Positions 16,609 through 24,609 of a stretch of DNA of 64,000 nt are shown here, piece after piece. A program made the position numbers and the translations under genes. The notes beneath the pieces are model-generated. The model did not search any database. It had not been told where the DNA came from and was given only the letters and a program-made list of their open reading frames with translations. Every line of letters starts with the position of its first letter. The stretch's first letter is position 1. Where the stretch lies: positions 4,154,001-4,218,000 of the forward strand of contig NZ_CP133720.1 of NCBI RefSeq assembly GCF_031326225.1. Reading direction: 5' to 3'. This DNA comes from Undibacterium cyanobacteriorum. GTDB taxonomy: Bacteria; Pseudomonadota; Gammaproteobacteria; Burkholderiales; Burkholderiaceae_D.

Positions 16609-17793
16609 TTACAGAGTTTCGGCGAACAGTTCACGACCGATGAGCATACGACGAATTTCACTCGTACCCGCACCAATCTCATACAACTTCGCATCACGCC
16701 ACAAGCGACCCACTGGGTATTCGTTGATGTAGCCATTACCACCCAAAGTTTGAATCGCTTCGCCGGCCATCCAAGTTGCTTTTTCAGCGGAATATAAAAT
16801 CGCCCCAGCTGCGTCTTTACGTAGAGCACGTGTCGCTTCTGGTGTTTTTGCGCGTACACAGGCTTCGCCGACCGCATAGACGTAAGCTTTGCATGCCATC
16901 ATGGTCGAATACATATCGGCGATTTTGCCTTGCATCAGTTGAAATTCACCGATCGCTTGGCCGAATTGTTTGCGTTCGTGAATGTAAGGAACCACCACAT
17001 CCATACACGCTTGCATAATGCCTAATGGGCCGCCCGACAACACAGCGCGCTCAAAATCCAAGCCAGACATCAAAACATTGACGCCTTTGCCAACGCCACC
17101 GAGTACGTTTTCCACTGGCACTTCGCAATCTTGGAATACCAATTCGCCCGTGTGCGAACCGCGCATACCGAGCTTGTCGAGTTTTTGCGCAATGCTGAAA
17201 CCTTTGTAGCCTTTTTCGATGATGAAAGCAGTCATGCCGCGTGGGCCCGCTTCCAAATCGGTCTTCGCATACACCACTAATGTGTCTGCATCTGGGCCAT
17301 TCGTGATCCACATTTTATTGCCGTTCAAGACGTAGCGATCGCCTTTCAAATCGGCTCGCAATTTCATGCTGACGACGTCGGAACCCGCGTTTGGCTCGGA
17401 CATCGCCAAAGCACCAACGTGTTCACCAGATATTAATTTCGGCAAGTATTTTGCTTTTTGTTCTGCATTGCCGTTGCGATTAATTTGATTCACGCACAAA
17501 TTAGAATGCGCGCCATAAGACAAACCAACAGAGGCGGATGCGCGAGAAATTTCTTCCATAGCGATGATGTGCGCGAGGTAACCCATATTCGCGCCACCGT
17601 ATTCTTCAGACACAGTCATGCCCAACAAGCCCATCTCACCCATGGCTTTCCACAGATGCATAGGGAATTGGTCAGTCTTGTCGATCTCCGCCGCCAATGG
17701 CGCGATTTCAGATGCAGCAAACTGTTGAACGGCTTCACGCAAAGCAGCGATGTCTTCGCCATGATCGAAAGTTAAACCTGGTAAATGCAACAT
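16609..17793 (-). CDS. liuA: Isovaleryl-CoA dehydrogenase
   Basis: FAD acyl-CoA dehydrogenase of about 394 residues that oxidises isovaleryl-CoA to 3-methylcrotonyl-CoA, the MCC substrate. The family-specific site LDFERAVLSGGPLG carries the catalytic glutamate found at this position only in isovaleryl-CoA dehydrogenases, and the C-terminal YEIGAGTSEIRRMLIGREL has glycine where other acyl-CoA dehydrogenases keep the base. ALAMSEPNAGSDVVSMK and WITNGPDAD are the FAD motifs. The start is ATG 17793 with GAGGA five bases upstream; the longer frame to 17877 would read into repeat A. First structural gene after liuR; a LiuR-type operator and a folded leader precede it. Confidence 0.95.
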   Translation of the reverse strand: MLHLPGLTFDHGEDIAALREAVQQFAASEIAPLAAEIDKTDQFPMHLWKAMGEMGLLGMTVSEEYGGANMGYLAHIIAMEEISRASASVGLSYGAHSNLCVNQINRNGNAEQKAKYLPKLISGEHVGALAMSEPNAGSDVVSMKLRADLKGDRYVLNGNKMWITNGPDADTLVVYAKTDLEAGPRGMTAFIIEKGYKGFSIAQKLDKLGMRGSHTGELVFQDCEVPVENVLGGVGKGVNVLMSGLDFERAVLSGGPLGIMQACMDVVVPYIHERKQFGQAIGEFQLMQGKIADMYSTMMACKAYVYAVGEACVRAKTPEATRALRKDAAGAILYSAEKATWMAGEAIQTLGGNGYINEYPVGRLWRDAKLYEIGAGTSEIRRMLIGRELFAETL

Positions 17794-17838
17794 AGTGTCC
17801 TCGATTTTTAGAAAAAGCGCGCACGTGGTTGAGATGAG

Positions 17839-17945
17839 AAACCCCTCAACGCCGAGACGCTGAGGTGCAGAGAACATCTAAAACAGAGAAAACCTCTCTT
17901 TCAAGGTTTTCCTCTGCGTCTCTGTGCCTCCGCGTTGAGGGGTTT
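17839..17945. repeat. Palindromic repeat, family A copy 5 (in the liuA leader)
   Basis: 107-bp inverted repeat with arms AAACCCCTCAACGC and its complement. It lies between the candidate liuA operator (18017-18038) and the liuA ATG (17793), so it would be part of the 5' untranslated RNA if transcription starts near the operator. Confidence 0.85.
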
Positions 17946-18016
17946 AAGATTACACCCGCAGCACTACTTAAGACGATAAATATGATTAATTCAAACGACA
18001 AAAATGATACTTCGAA

Positions 18017-18038
18017 TTGACGTTAACGTAAACGTCAA
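18017..18038 (-). promoter_or_regulatory. LiuR-type operator and liuA promoter
   Basis: 22-bp near-perfect palindrome with half sites TTGACGTTAAC and GTAAACGTCAA. On the minus strand it covers a TTTACG -35-like box, with TATCAT 17 bases further on (-10-like). A 17-base block is repeated exactly upstream of liuR at 18518-18539. The position between liuR and liuA fits control of the catabolic genes by the MerR-family LiuR, as known in related proteobacteria. Confidence 0.75.
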
Positions 18039-18049
18039 TTCGCATAATA

Positions 18050-18442
18050 TTATTTTGCTTTTTTGGCAATTTCAAGCAAGCGACGGCTTTCGTCTTCGTG
18101 TGACTTGATTTCGGCCAGCATGATTTCGATATCCTCACGTTGTTGCTCCAAAGAAGCGCGGTGTTTCGCCAACACTTCCAGAAAACTTTGCAACTGTACT
18201 TCGGTGTCCTTGGGCGAGTCATACATCGTGACCAAGTGTTTAATTTCGGAGAGGCTCAAACCTAAACGCTTGCCACGCAAGGTTAATTTGAGGTGTGTGC
18301 GCTCACGTGCCGAGTACACTCGATTGCGCCCACTAGGGCCTTCGCGCTTCGGACTCAGCAAGCCTTGATCTTCATAAAAGCGGATTGCACGCGGCGTAAT
18401 ATCGAATTCTTTTGCTAATTCGGTAATTGTATAAGTTGCCAT
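18050..18442 (-). CDS. liuR: MerR-family regulator of branched-chain catabolism
   Basis: 130 residues: N-terminal MerR winged helix (YTITELAKEFDITPRAIRFY, then EDQGLLSPKREGPSGRNRVY) and a C-terminal dimerising coiled coil (EVLAKHRASLEQQREDIEIM). No cysteine cluster for metal binding is present, which fits LiuR rather than metal or redox MerR proteins. In other proteobacteria LiuR represses leucine/isoleucine degradation genes. Here it is the first gene of the minus-strand block, with one operator upstream (18518-18539, probable autoregulation) and one downstream before liuA. Confidence 0.88.
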   Translation of the reverse strand: MATYTITELAKEFDITPRAIRFYEDQGLLSPKREGPSGRNRVYSARERTHLKLTLRGKRLGLSLSEIKHLVTMYDSPKDTEVQLQSFLEVLAKHRASLEQQREDIEIMLAEIKSHEDESRRLLEIAKKAK

Positions 18443-18517
18443 TGTTTAATTTTTTCTCGCGGATTCGGCTAAAAAAGCCTACCTCTATGCAGATTTGAAT
18501 TTAGAATCCTAGCTTAA

Positions 18518-18539
18518 ACGCAGTTAACGTAAACGTCAA
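18518..18539. promoter_or_regulatory. LiuR-type operator upstream of liuR
   Basis: Shares GTTAACGTAAACGTCAA exactly with the liuA operator; the outer five bases on the left are degenerate. On the minus strand it overlaps a TTTACG box with TAGGAT 16 bases on. It is placed 76 bp before the liuR start and about 157 bp before the divergent metallo-hydrolase gene, so it could serve both. Confidence 0.7.
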
Positions 18540-18695
18540 TTTGCAACACCCGCCCTCGTCTTTCGTTTGAACGAGTGCAGGCGGTCTTACAACTCTCTCA
18601 GAAAACTAGATTAATCGTCGGCTTTGAACCGGAAAAAGCTTGGGTGTCAGCATCAATGTCACCAGCATGATCATCAAACCGCGACGCATGAAAAC

Positions 18696-19760
18696 ATGAA
18701 TCACCTCGAACAAGAATTACATTACCCTTTGGCCGATCAAGTGCCGAACCCAGGCCAATGCATTGCCGTCGCCCCCGGGATTTTCTGGATACGCATGGGC
18801 CTACCGTTTGCGCTCAACCATATCAATCTTTGGCTGTTGGAAGATGAAATAAAGACTGAGCAAGGCGTGCAAGCAGGCTGGACCGTGGTCGATTGCGGCA
18901 TCAATAGCGATACCACGCGCGACGCTTGGGAAGTCTTATTCGGTAGCCATCTACGTGGCTTGCCAATTTTGCGGGTGCTCGTCACACACTGCCACCCTGA
19001 TCACGTCGGCCTTGCCGATTGGTTATGTTCGCGTTGGAAAGCTCCGTTACTCATGAGCACAGGCGAATACGCGTTTGCCCGCATGATGTCGGCAGGTTTA
19101 CCTGGCGTGGACGGTTCGGCGATGTTTCCTCATTTCCGCAAGCACGGCTTAGTGACCGCGGAAATGCAAGAGAAAATCCAGGAGCGCAAAACCTATTACA
19201 CACGTTTGGTACCGACGGTGCCAACCAGCTATCAACGCCTGCAAGATCAACAAGAGATTCACATTGGCAAGCATACATGGCGCGTGATCACTGGCTTTGG
19301 TCACTCACCAGAGCACGTCTCTTTGTATTGCGCCGAGATGGCCTGCCTGATTTCAGGCGATATGTTATTGCCGCGCATCTCCACCAATGTCTCCGTGTTC
19401 GCGGTCGAGCCTGAAGCAAATCCTGTGAGTTTGTATTTGAACTCGTTGACGAAGTACGCCGACTTGCCTGAGCAATGTTTAGTGTTGCCCTCGCATGGCA
19501 AACCATTTCAAGGCATGCACAAACGGATCGCGCAATTACATCAACACCACGCCGATCGACTCGATGAAGTGCTGCGCGCTTGTACCGTGCCCTTATCGGC
19601 CAATGAGATCGTACCGATCATGTTTAAACGCGAACTCGACGCCCATCAACTGACCTTCGCTTTAGGTGAAGCGCTGGCACACTGCCACTACTTGTGGTTC
19701 GAGGGCAAACTCAAACGTGAACTCGGTGCCGACGATGTTTATCGCTTTGTGGCATGCTAG
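18696..19760 (+). CDS. MBL-fold metallo-hydrolase with C-terminal winged-helix domain
   Basis: About 354 residues. The zinc site is HCHPDHVGL (HxHxDH motif), with further ligands in FGHSPEHVSLY (His), ISGDMLL (Asp) and LPSHGKPF (His). The C-terminal segment (SANEIVPIMFKREL ... GEALAHCHYLWFEGKL) resembles the winged helix of LACTB2-type hydrolases. I choose the ATG at 18696; the frame stays open to a TTG at 18624, but the extra 24 residues are His/Gln-rich and unlike a domain. Divergent from liuR and sharing its operator region, so it may belong to the regulon, possibly as a thioesterase-like hydrolase (inference). Confidence 0.88.
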   Translation: MNHLEQELHYPLADQVPNPGQCIAVAPGIFWIRMGLPFALNHINLWLLEDEIKTEQGVQAGWTVVDCGINSDTTRDAWEVLFGSHLRGLPILRVLVTHCHPDHVGLADWLCSRWKAPLLMSTGEYAFARMMSAGLPGVDGSAMFPHFRKHGLVTAEMQEKIQERKTYYTRLVPTVPTSYQRLQDQQEIHIGKHTWRVITGFGHSPEHVSLYCAEMACLISGDMLLPRISTNVSVFAVEPEANPVSLYLNSLTKYADLPEQCLVLPSHGKPFQGMHKRIAQLHQHHADRLDEVLRACTVPLSANEIVPIMFKRELDAHQLTFALGEALAHCHYLWFEGKLKRELGADDVYRFVAC

Positions 19761-19823
19761 CGTTTTTTCTGATTGCGATAGAACCGTTGTGACCGTTACG
19801 CTCGCATCGTGATCCCCCATTGA

Positions 19824-20765
19824 ATGACAGCCAACATGGAAAAGCACCACTACTCGGTTTATCTCAAACTTGTTTTCGTCGCCTTGTTTTGGGGTGGTAC
19901 TTTTATCGCGGGACGCATCGTTTCAACTGAAGTACCGCACATGATTGCGGCCGCAGGACGCTTCTTCGTCGCTTGCCTATGCTTGTTACCATTGGCGTGG
20001 AAATTGGAAGGTGGTTTACCAAAATTGTCGCGCCAACAGATGCTGGCGACACTCGGCTTGGGCGCGAGCGGCATCTTCTTTTATAACTTGTTTTTTCTGG
20101 CCGCTCTGCAACGCATGCCCGCCGGTCGCAGCGCGCTCTTTGTCTCTTTGAGCCCAATCGTCACCGCCTTATCGATGGCCGTGATTTTTCGTGAACGCTT
20201 AGGTTGGCGTAAATGGTTAGGCATTGCGATTGCCTTCATCGGTGCAGCGATTGTGTTGACGCGCGGTGAACTGATGCAAGCGGTTCATGATCTCTCCGCA
20301 AGTATGGGCTGGGGTGAAGCCTTTATGCTATGTGCAGTTGCCTCCTGGACCACCTATACCATCCTCGGCAAACAAGCACTCAAAGGTTTAAGTCCCGTCG
20401 CCGCGACGACCTATGCATCCTTGTGGGGCTTCGTAATGCTGTGCATCGGTGCGATTTTTCAATGGTCGGACTTCAATGCAAGTCGCCTGAATTGGCAAGT
20501 ACAAAGCGCTATCGTTTTTCTGGGCGTGTTCGGTACCGTGATCGGTTTTATTTGGTACTACGAAGGTGTCAAAGCACTCGGCCCCGCGCGCACTGCTGTC
20601 TTCAATAATCTGGTTCCCGTTTTCGGCGTGGCCTTGAGTGCGCTGATGCTGCATGAGCCGATCTTAATTTCCATGGTCGTCGGTGGCTTGCTGGTGATGT
20701 TGGGCGTGACGATTACTAATCGCAGTAATGCCGCTCCGCCATCCTCCGCAGAAAAGGCGAATTAA
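19824..20765 (+). CDS. DMT-superfamily (EamA) transporter
   Basis: 313 residues with ten predicted hydrophobic helices in two EamA repeats: the first begins LVFVALFWGGTFIAGRIV and the second GEAFMLCAVASWTTYTILGKQ. A short cationic C-terminal tail follows. Members of this family export amino acids, metabolites or drugs, and substrate cannot be told from sequence. It follows the metallo-hydrolase by 63 bp on the same strand and may be co-transcribed with it. Confidence 0.92.
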   Translation: MTANMEKHHYSVYLKLVFVALFWGGTFIAGRIVSTEVPHMIAAAGRFFVACLCLLPLAWKLEGGLPKLSRQQMLATLGLGASGIFFYNLFFLAALQRMPAGRSALFVSLSPIVTALSMAVIFRERLGWRKWLGIAIAFIGAAIVLTRGELMQAVHDLSASMGWGEAFMLCAVASWTTYTILGKQALKGLSPVAATTYASLWGFVMLCIGAIFQWSDFNASRLNWQVQSAIVFLGVFGTVIGFIWYYEGVKALGPARTAVFNNLVPVFGVALSALMLHEPILISMVVGGLLVMLGVTITNRSNAAPPSSAEKAN

Positions 20766-20793
20766 GACAGAAAAGATCGTCCAAAGAAATGGA

Positions 20794-20982
20794 CTAAAGA
20801 AGCAAGAGCAGAAACAATCCAAATAGACTCAGCATGGCGCCACAGGCCATAACAATAATCAAGCACAGTTTCTGAATAGGCAGCCCCCACTGTCCGACAT
20901 GGAGACGTGGCACACTATGGTGCCGCTTTTCCGAATAGGTATTTGAGTTTTCTAATAGCGCTTGAACGCGGCAATGGATCAC
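20794..20982 (-). CDS. Small membrane protein, 62 residues, unknown
   Basis: Unrecognised. I choose a GTG start at 20982 because GGAGA lies 5 bases upstream; the same frame is open to 21087 without a ribosome site. The N-terminal 40 residues are polar and basic (including SEKRHHSVPRLH), followed by one strong transmembrane helix at the C-terminus (LCLIIVMACGAMLSLFGLF, then a leucine run). Tail-anchored topology. It could be a regulatory small membrane protein or a toxin-like peptide. Support is limited to the ribosome site and the helix. Confidence 0.4.
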   Translation of the reverse strand: MIHCRVQALLENSNTYSEKRHHSVPRLHVGQWGLPIQKLCLIIVMACGAMLSLFGLFLLLLL

Positions 20983-21282
20983 GTTGTCTCCGTTTGAAAT
21001 ATAAAGGAGAAGATTCAATCGAGCCCCGATTAAATCACCACGACACCCCGCCAGGAAAAAAATAAAAAAGGTAGCGAAAAGCAGCACGAAAACGCATGCA
21101 ATTTGCTACCAAGACTGAGATTCTCACCACTCACCTCCTCTAAACTCGGTCTTCGCGCCATAGTGTGTACGCGCACTTAGTCCGCAAAGCCCGAATATTT
21201 TTAGTGTAAATTTGACACCATCAAGCGAACCGCGCTACAGTGCGGTCTTACCTTATTTGTTTTCTTTTTTACATCACCCAAG
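20983..21282. other. Intergenic region between small membrane gene and C13 peptidase gene
   Basis: About 300 bp with no convincing gene. It holds a candidate sigma-70 promoter for the C13 peptidase gene: TTGACA at 21212-21217 and TACAGT at 21236-21241 (18-base spacer). The -10 box overlaps a short inverted repeat ACCGC-8-GCGGT. Nothing else is seen. Confidence 0.5.
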
Positions 21283-22227
21283 ATGAAATCCATTCCTTTG
21301 ACATCTCGCTTCGCGGCCTTCTTGCTTCATTTCAGCATCCTCGGACTCAGTATTTGCACTGCAGTTCAGGTCGATGCAGCTGAACCCAAACTCGAGCATG
21401 CCCTCACACCAAGTAATGCTCTCGCAAAGGCGCAATCCAAACAAATACTTGACGCGCAATTCGATGCCATTCAACGACAGGCCAAGCAACAAGCAGGAGC
21501 GCATCTGTGGTTTGCTGGATTCGGTCTCGATTCTGGCTCAAACGCTTTTCGAGGCGATGTCGATTTAGCAGAAAGCAAAATACGCTCAGTCAATCCACAG
21601 CTCTTGGCCTACAAGCTCGACAATCAAGCGCAAACCGTCGAACTAGATCGCCCCTTCGCCCATCTTGGGAATTTTCAAAAGACGATAAAACACATCAGCC
21701 AACAGGTAGGCGAGAAAGATGTCGTCGTGATTTTTATGAGTAGCCATGGAAACGTAGGTTACCTCGCCAACCAAATCGGTCAACAACGCTATGGGAATAT
21801 CACTGCGGGCCACATCAAAACCGTTCTACAAGATCTTAAAGATACGCCCACGGTACTGATTATTTCAGCGTGTTACTCAGGCTCCTTGATCTCCACGCTT
21901 GAAGCGCCCAATCGCATCATTCTCACTGCCGCATCCAGAAGTAAAACTTCGTGGGGCTGCGCCCCGTTGGACCAGAACACTTTCTTTATCGACGAATTAT
22001 TCGGCAAGTCTTTCGACGCTTCACTGACATTGAAACAGGTGTTTGAGAAAACCGAGAAGCAAATCATCCAACGTGAAGAGGCGCTAAAACTAAGTCATTC
22101 TGAACCACAAATTTTCGTCGGCGATCGTATGCGCGATTTCGCTAACGAAACGCTCAACAAATCGCTGCTGCTTACTTCAACGGTAACAAACCCGGACGCC
22201 AAGGCTGCACCCAAGGGCACACAATAA
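21283..22227 (+). CDS. Secreted C13-family (legumain-like) cysteine peptidase
   Basis: 314 residues. An N-terminal signal peptide (hydrophobic core about residues 8-30, cut near VDAAE) sends it to the periplasm or outside. The caspase-haemoglobinase fold dyad is present: His155 in FMSSHGNVGY after a hydrophobic strand (KDVVVIFM) and Cys197 in IISACYSGSLI, the spacing and contexts expected for clan CD enzymes. LTAASRSKTSWGC after it forms the specificity region. Bacterial members are poorly studied; legumains cleave after Asn or Asp. The last 56 bp overlap the convergent ceramidase-like gene. No partner inhibitor gene is seen. Confidence 0.85.
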   Translation: MKSIPLTSRFAAFLLHFSILGLSICTAVQVDAAEPKLEHALTPSNALAKAQSKQILDAQFDAIQRQAKQQAGAHLWFAGFGLDSGSNAFRGDVDLAESKIRSVNPQLLAYKLDNQAQTVELDRPFAHLGNFQKTIKHISQQVGEKDVVVIFMSSHGNVGYLANQIGQQRYGNITAGHIKTVLQDLKDTPTVLIISACYSGSLISTLEAPNRIILTAASRSKTSWGCAPLDQNTFFIDELFGKSFDASLTLKQVFEKTEKQIIQREEALKLSHSEPQIFVGDRMRDFANETLNKSLLLTSTVTNPDAKAAPKGTQ

Positions 22228-22957
22228 AGTAAGCGGCCAAAGCTGCGAGCAGATGTTTCAAACTATGGCCACTCATAAAGCCGATGGTATTCAACACCGC
22301 GACATCTGCTAACTCAAACACTTTCGCCAGAACATAAAGACCAATCGCCAAACCGAAAGACATTCGTTCGCGTTTAGAAGCTTGACCTAAGTACTGCCAC
22401 AGCGGCGGCAAGAGAATCGCGAAGATTTGCAGAGCCAAATAAGCGCGTAAATCGCCGCTATACTGCCACCACCACACCGACAGAGCAGCGAAAGCCAGCG
22501 CCAACAATAGTTCGCTCCACGCCGTCGGCAAAGACATTTTTGCGGCTGGTCGCATCAGTACGATGAGAGAGGCGCATGCCGTCGCGATCGGCAATCGATC
22601 CCAAAACAGACGCATGTCATCCGGCGCTAAATGATAATAAGAAGAGCACCAAGCGGTCGCGATAATGCTGACAATAAAGCTCAGCAAAGCGGGTCGTCTA
22701 TGATCTCTCACTAAAGACCAATGGCTCATAAACTGCTGCAAGCCCCACAAACCGACCAATAAAAAAGCAAGATTAGAAAGCACATCGCGTGCATGGTTTA
22801 CGCCTAGCCAATGAGCTTGGTCAGCAAACTCGTGATAATGATCGAATTGTTGAATAGGCCCGTGTTCCCACAACAAAAAAAGCACAAACACCAACACTAA
22901 ACTAGGCAAGAATTTGAGCGCTCGATGCGGTCTTGCCAATTGAAATGCAAATTCCAT
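22172..22957 (-). CDS. Ceramidase-like seven-helix membrane hydrolase (CREST superfamily)
   Basis: 261 residues with about seven hydrophobic helices. The CREST/alkaline ceramidase metal motifs are seen in order: VLSNLAFLLVG (Asn-rich helix start), SSYYHLAPDDMRLFWDRLP (Ser, His and Asp ligands) and GHSLKHLLAAL (the C-terminal His pair). The enzyme may hydrolyse ceramide or another amide lipid at the inner membrane. GGAGGGGAC just before the ATG supports the start. The 3' end overlaps the C13 peptidase gene tail to tail by 56 bp, so each transcript is antisense to the other there. Confidence 0.88.
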   Translation of the reverse strand: MEFAFQLARPHRALKFLPSLVLVFVLFLLWEHGPIQQFDHYHEFADQAHWLGVNHARDVLSNLAFLLVGLWGLQQFMSHWSLVRDHRRPALLSFIVSIIATAWCSSYYHLAPDDMRLFWDRLPIATACASLIVLMRPAAKMSLPTAWSELLLALAFAALSVWWWQYSGDLRAYLALQIFAILLPPLWQYLGQASKRERMSFGLAIGLYVLAKVFELADVAVLNTIGFMSGHSLKHLLAALAAYFIVCPWVQPWRPGLLPLK

Positions 22958-23088
22958 GTCCCCTCCGTGAAAGAACCCGCAGTGTGCCTCAAATCGCTCA
23001 CTTGATAAACTTTTAGATCAAAAGTCTATTGATTTAAAAATGAAAGTATAGGATATTTAAACTATTCATCATTATCGTGAGAAAAGCC

Positions 23089-23832
23089 ATGACAGAAATC
23101 GGGCAGTTAATGAACACCATTAAGTACCAGTTGAAGCAGCAAGCTAAAACCTATCGCGACGTGGCGGAGGCGCTTAACCTGTCTGAGGCAAGTATCAAAC
23201 GTATGTTCAGCCAGAGCAGCGACGCGCCGATGAGTTTAGAACGCTTGGTGCAGTTAAGTCATTTCCTTGGTTTTAGTTTGGCAGAGCTCACACAAGAAGC
23301 AAGCCTCAGCAATGCACGCTTAAATACGCTCACCTTGGAACAAGAAAAAGAAGTGATTTCGGATCCCGAGTTATTGATTATCGCGGTATGTGCAGTCAAT
23401 CAATGGAGCATGAGCGATATCCTTGAGCACTATCATTTGAGCGAAGCAGTGTGCATCAAACATTTGCTGAAACTCGATCAATTACGCCTCATCACTTTGT
23501 TGCCGGGAAATCGCATACGACTCAATATCAGCCGTGACTTTGATTGGATACCCGGTGGTCCGATTCGCACTTATTTCCGCGAAGTCGGCATGCCAGATTT
23601 CCTCAATGCGCGCTTCCATCACGAAGGAGAAACTTTCAATTTCACGCATGGCATGCTGACCGAGGGCGCGATTTTGAAATTGCAAGTTGAATTACGCCAG
23701 TTGAAACGTCGCTTCGCAGAATTGCATGCGGAAAGCCTCAACGCACCGCTCAAGAAACGGCACGGCACAGCGCTACTGATGGCGATGCGGCAATGGGAAC
23801 CTCAGGGCTTTTCCAAACTGCGAAAATCCTGA
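23089..23832 (+). CDS. XRE-family HTH transcriptional regulator
   Basis: About 247 residues. The N-terminal helix-turn-helix covers YQLKQQAKTYRDVAEALN to LSEASIKRMFSQS, and the remainder (residues about 90-240) is a conserved companion domain with a helical first part and a basic C-terminus. The ATG at 23089 is preferred over the GTG at 23077 because GAGAAA precedes it. It is divergent from the ceramidase-like gene (131 bp between starts), so it may regulate that gene; no operator was recognised. Confidence 0.8.
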   Translation: MTEIGQLMNTIKYQLKQQAKTYRDVAEALNLSEASIKRMFSQSSDAPMSLERLVQLSHFLGFSLAELTQEASLSNARLNTLTLEQEKEVISDPELLIIAVCAVNQWSMSDILEHYHLSEAVCIKHLLKLDQLRLITLLPGNRIRLNISRDFDWIPGGPIRTYFREVGMPDFLNARFHHEGETFNFTHGMLTEGAILKLQVELRQLKRRFAELHAESLNAPLKKRHGTALLMAMRQWEPQGFSKLRKS

Positions 23833-23879
23833 GTCTCCTTAACAGCTGCGCACAATATCACACTGAATTCAGTATCGAT

Positions 23880-24359
23880 TTAGCTGCCACGCCGAGGCGT
23901 CATCGGCGTATAAGTGGCGGAACAAATTTTCAGTTGCCCCGCTTCATCGCAGAGCAAATAAGTACCGCGCATCGCGAACTCGCGGATCTGCTCTCCGGCG
24001 CGCATTTTAAACACCAATTTCGCAGAGACCATCCCCTGCGGTCCGAACTGCCGATACTCCCATCCCTGTATGTTTACTTCAGGTCCCGGGCCATTACGCG
24101 GCGTATCGTAAAACCCTAGCATTTTTTCGCGCACATCAAATTCACCGACCGGAGAGATCTCAAAATATTGACTGTGCGTTAGACGAGCCAAAGCCGCCTT
24201 ATCAAAACTCACTTGCGCATTGACATGCGATTCGACCAAGGTTTTTGCCTCGTCAGGAACCACTGGTCGACCGTAAGCGACATAGTTCAGCAAAAAGAGG
24301 CCATAAAATACTGCGGCGGCAATCCATAAGAGACGATATTTCTTTTTCCAGTTACCCAT
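23880..24359 (-). CDS. Membrane-anchored NTF2-like hypothetical protein
   Basis: 159 residues. One N-terminal transmembrane helix (YRLLWIAAAVFYGLFLLNYV) anchors a periplasmic domain. The domain (DEAKTLVESHVNAQVSFDKAALARL ... VNIQGWEYRQFGPQGMVSAKLVF) has the helix-then-sheet pattern of NTF2/SnoaL-like folds. The start is ATG 24359, with AAAGGA eight bases upstream. Ligand unknown. It may share a transcript with the SPFH gene upstream, separated by 250 bp containing a hairpin. Confidence 0.7.
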   Translation of the reverse strand: MGNWKKKYRLLWIAAAVFYGLFLLNYVAYGRPVVPDEAKTLVESHVNAQVSFDKAALARLTHSQYFEISPVGEFDVREKMLGFYDTPRNGPGPEVNIQGWEYRQFGPQGMVSAKLVFKMRAGEQIREFAMRGTYLLCDEAGQLKICSATYTPMTPRRGS

Positions 24360-24511
24360 ACGATGTCCTTTCATTTCAAAGTTCCACAGGAAGCATTGAA
24401 ACAAAACAAAAGAGACAAGGCAGCAATTTGCGACGAACTCACCTGTCGAGCGGATGAAGTCGGGGGATTAAGAGATGAAAAAGAGGAAGGTGATGTGCGC
24501 TATCAAAGCTG

Positions 24512-24543
24512 AAGCGGCACGTCCATTGCTGCTCGTGCCGCTT
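24512..24543 (-). terminator. Hairpin downstream of the SPFH gene
   Basis: Perfect 10-bp inverted repeat AAGCGGCACG / CGTGCCGCTT with a 12-base loop, 67 bp after the SPFH stop. No T tract follows, so it may be a weak terminator or an RNA-protecting stem. Confidence 0.5.
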
Positions 24544-24609
24544 ACACTACCAGATCTAGCACTTCAATAGGATTAACTAACTGAACGCCGGCCCTTCACA
24601 AGGACGACC

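Noticed and set aside
16187..16732. Plus-strand 181-codon open frame across the aceK-liuA gap
   Set aside because: It reads through the family F palindrome and antisense of both genes; no start site support.
997..17945. Repeats as a CRISPR array
   Set aside because: Copies are long, palindromic, of several families and separated by whole genes; there is no regular spacing and no cas gene.
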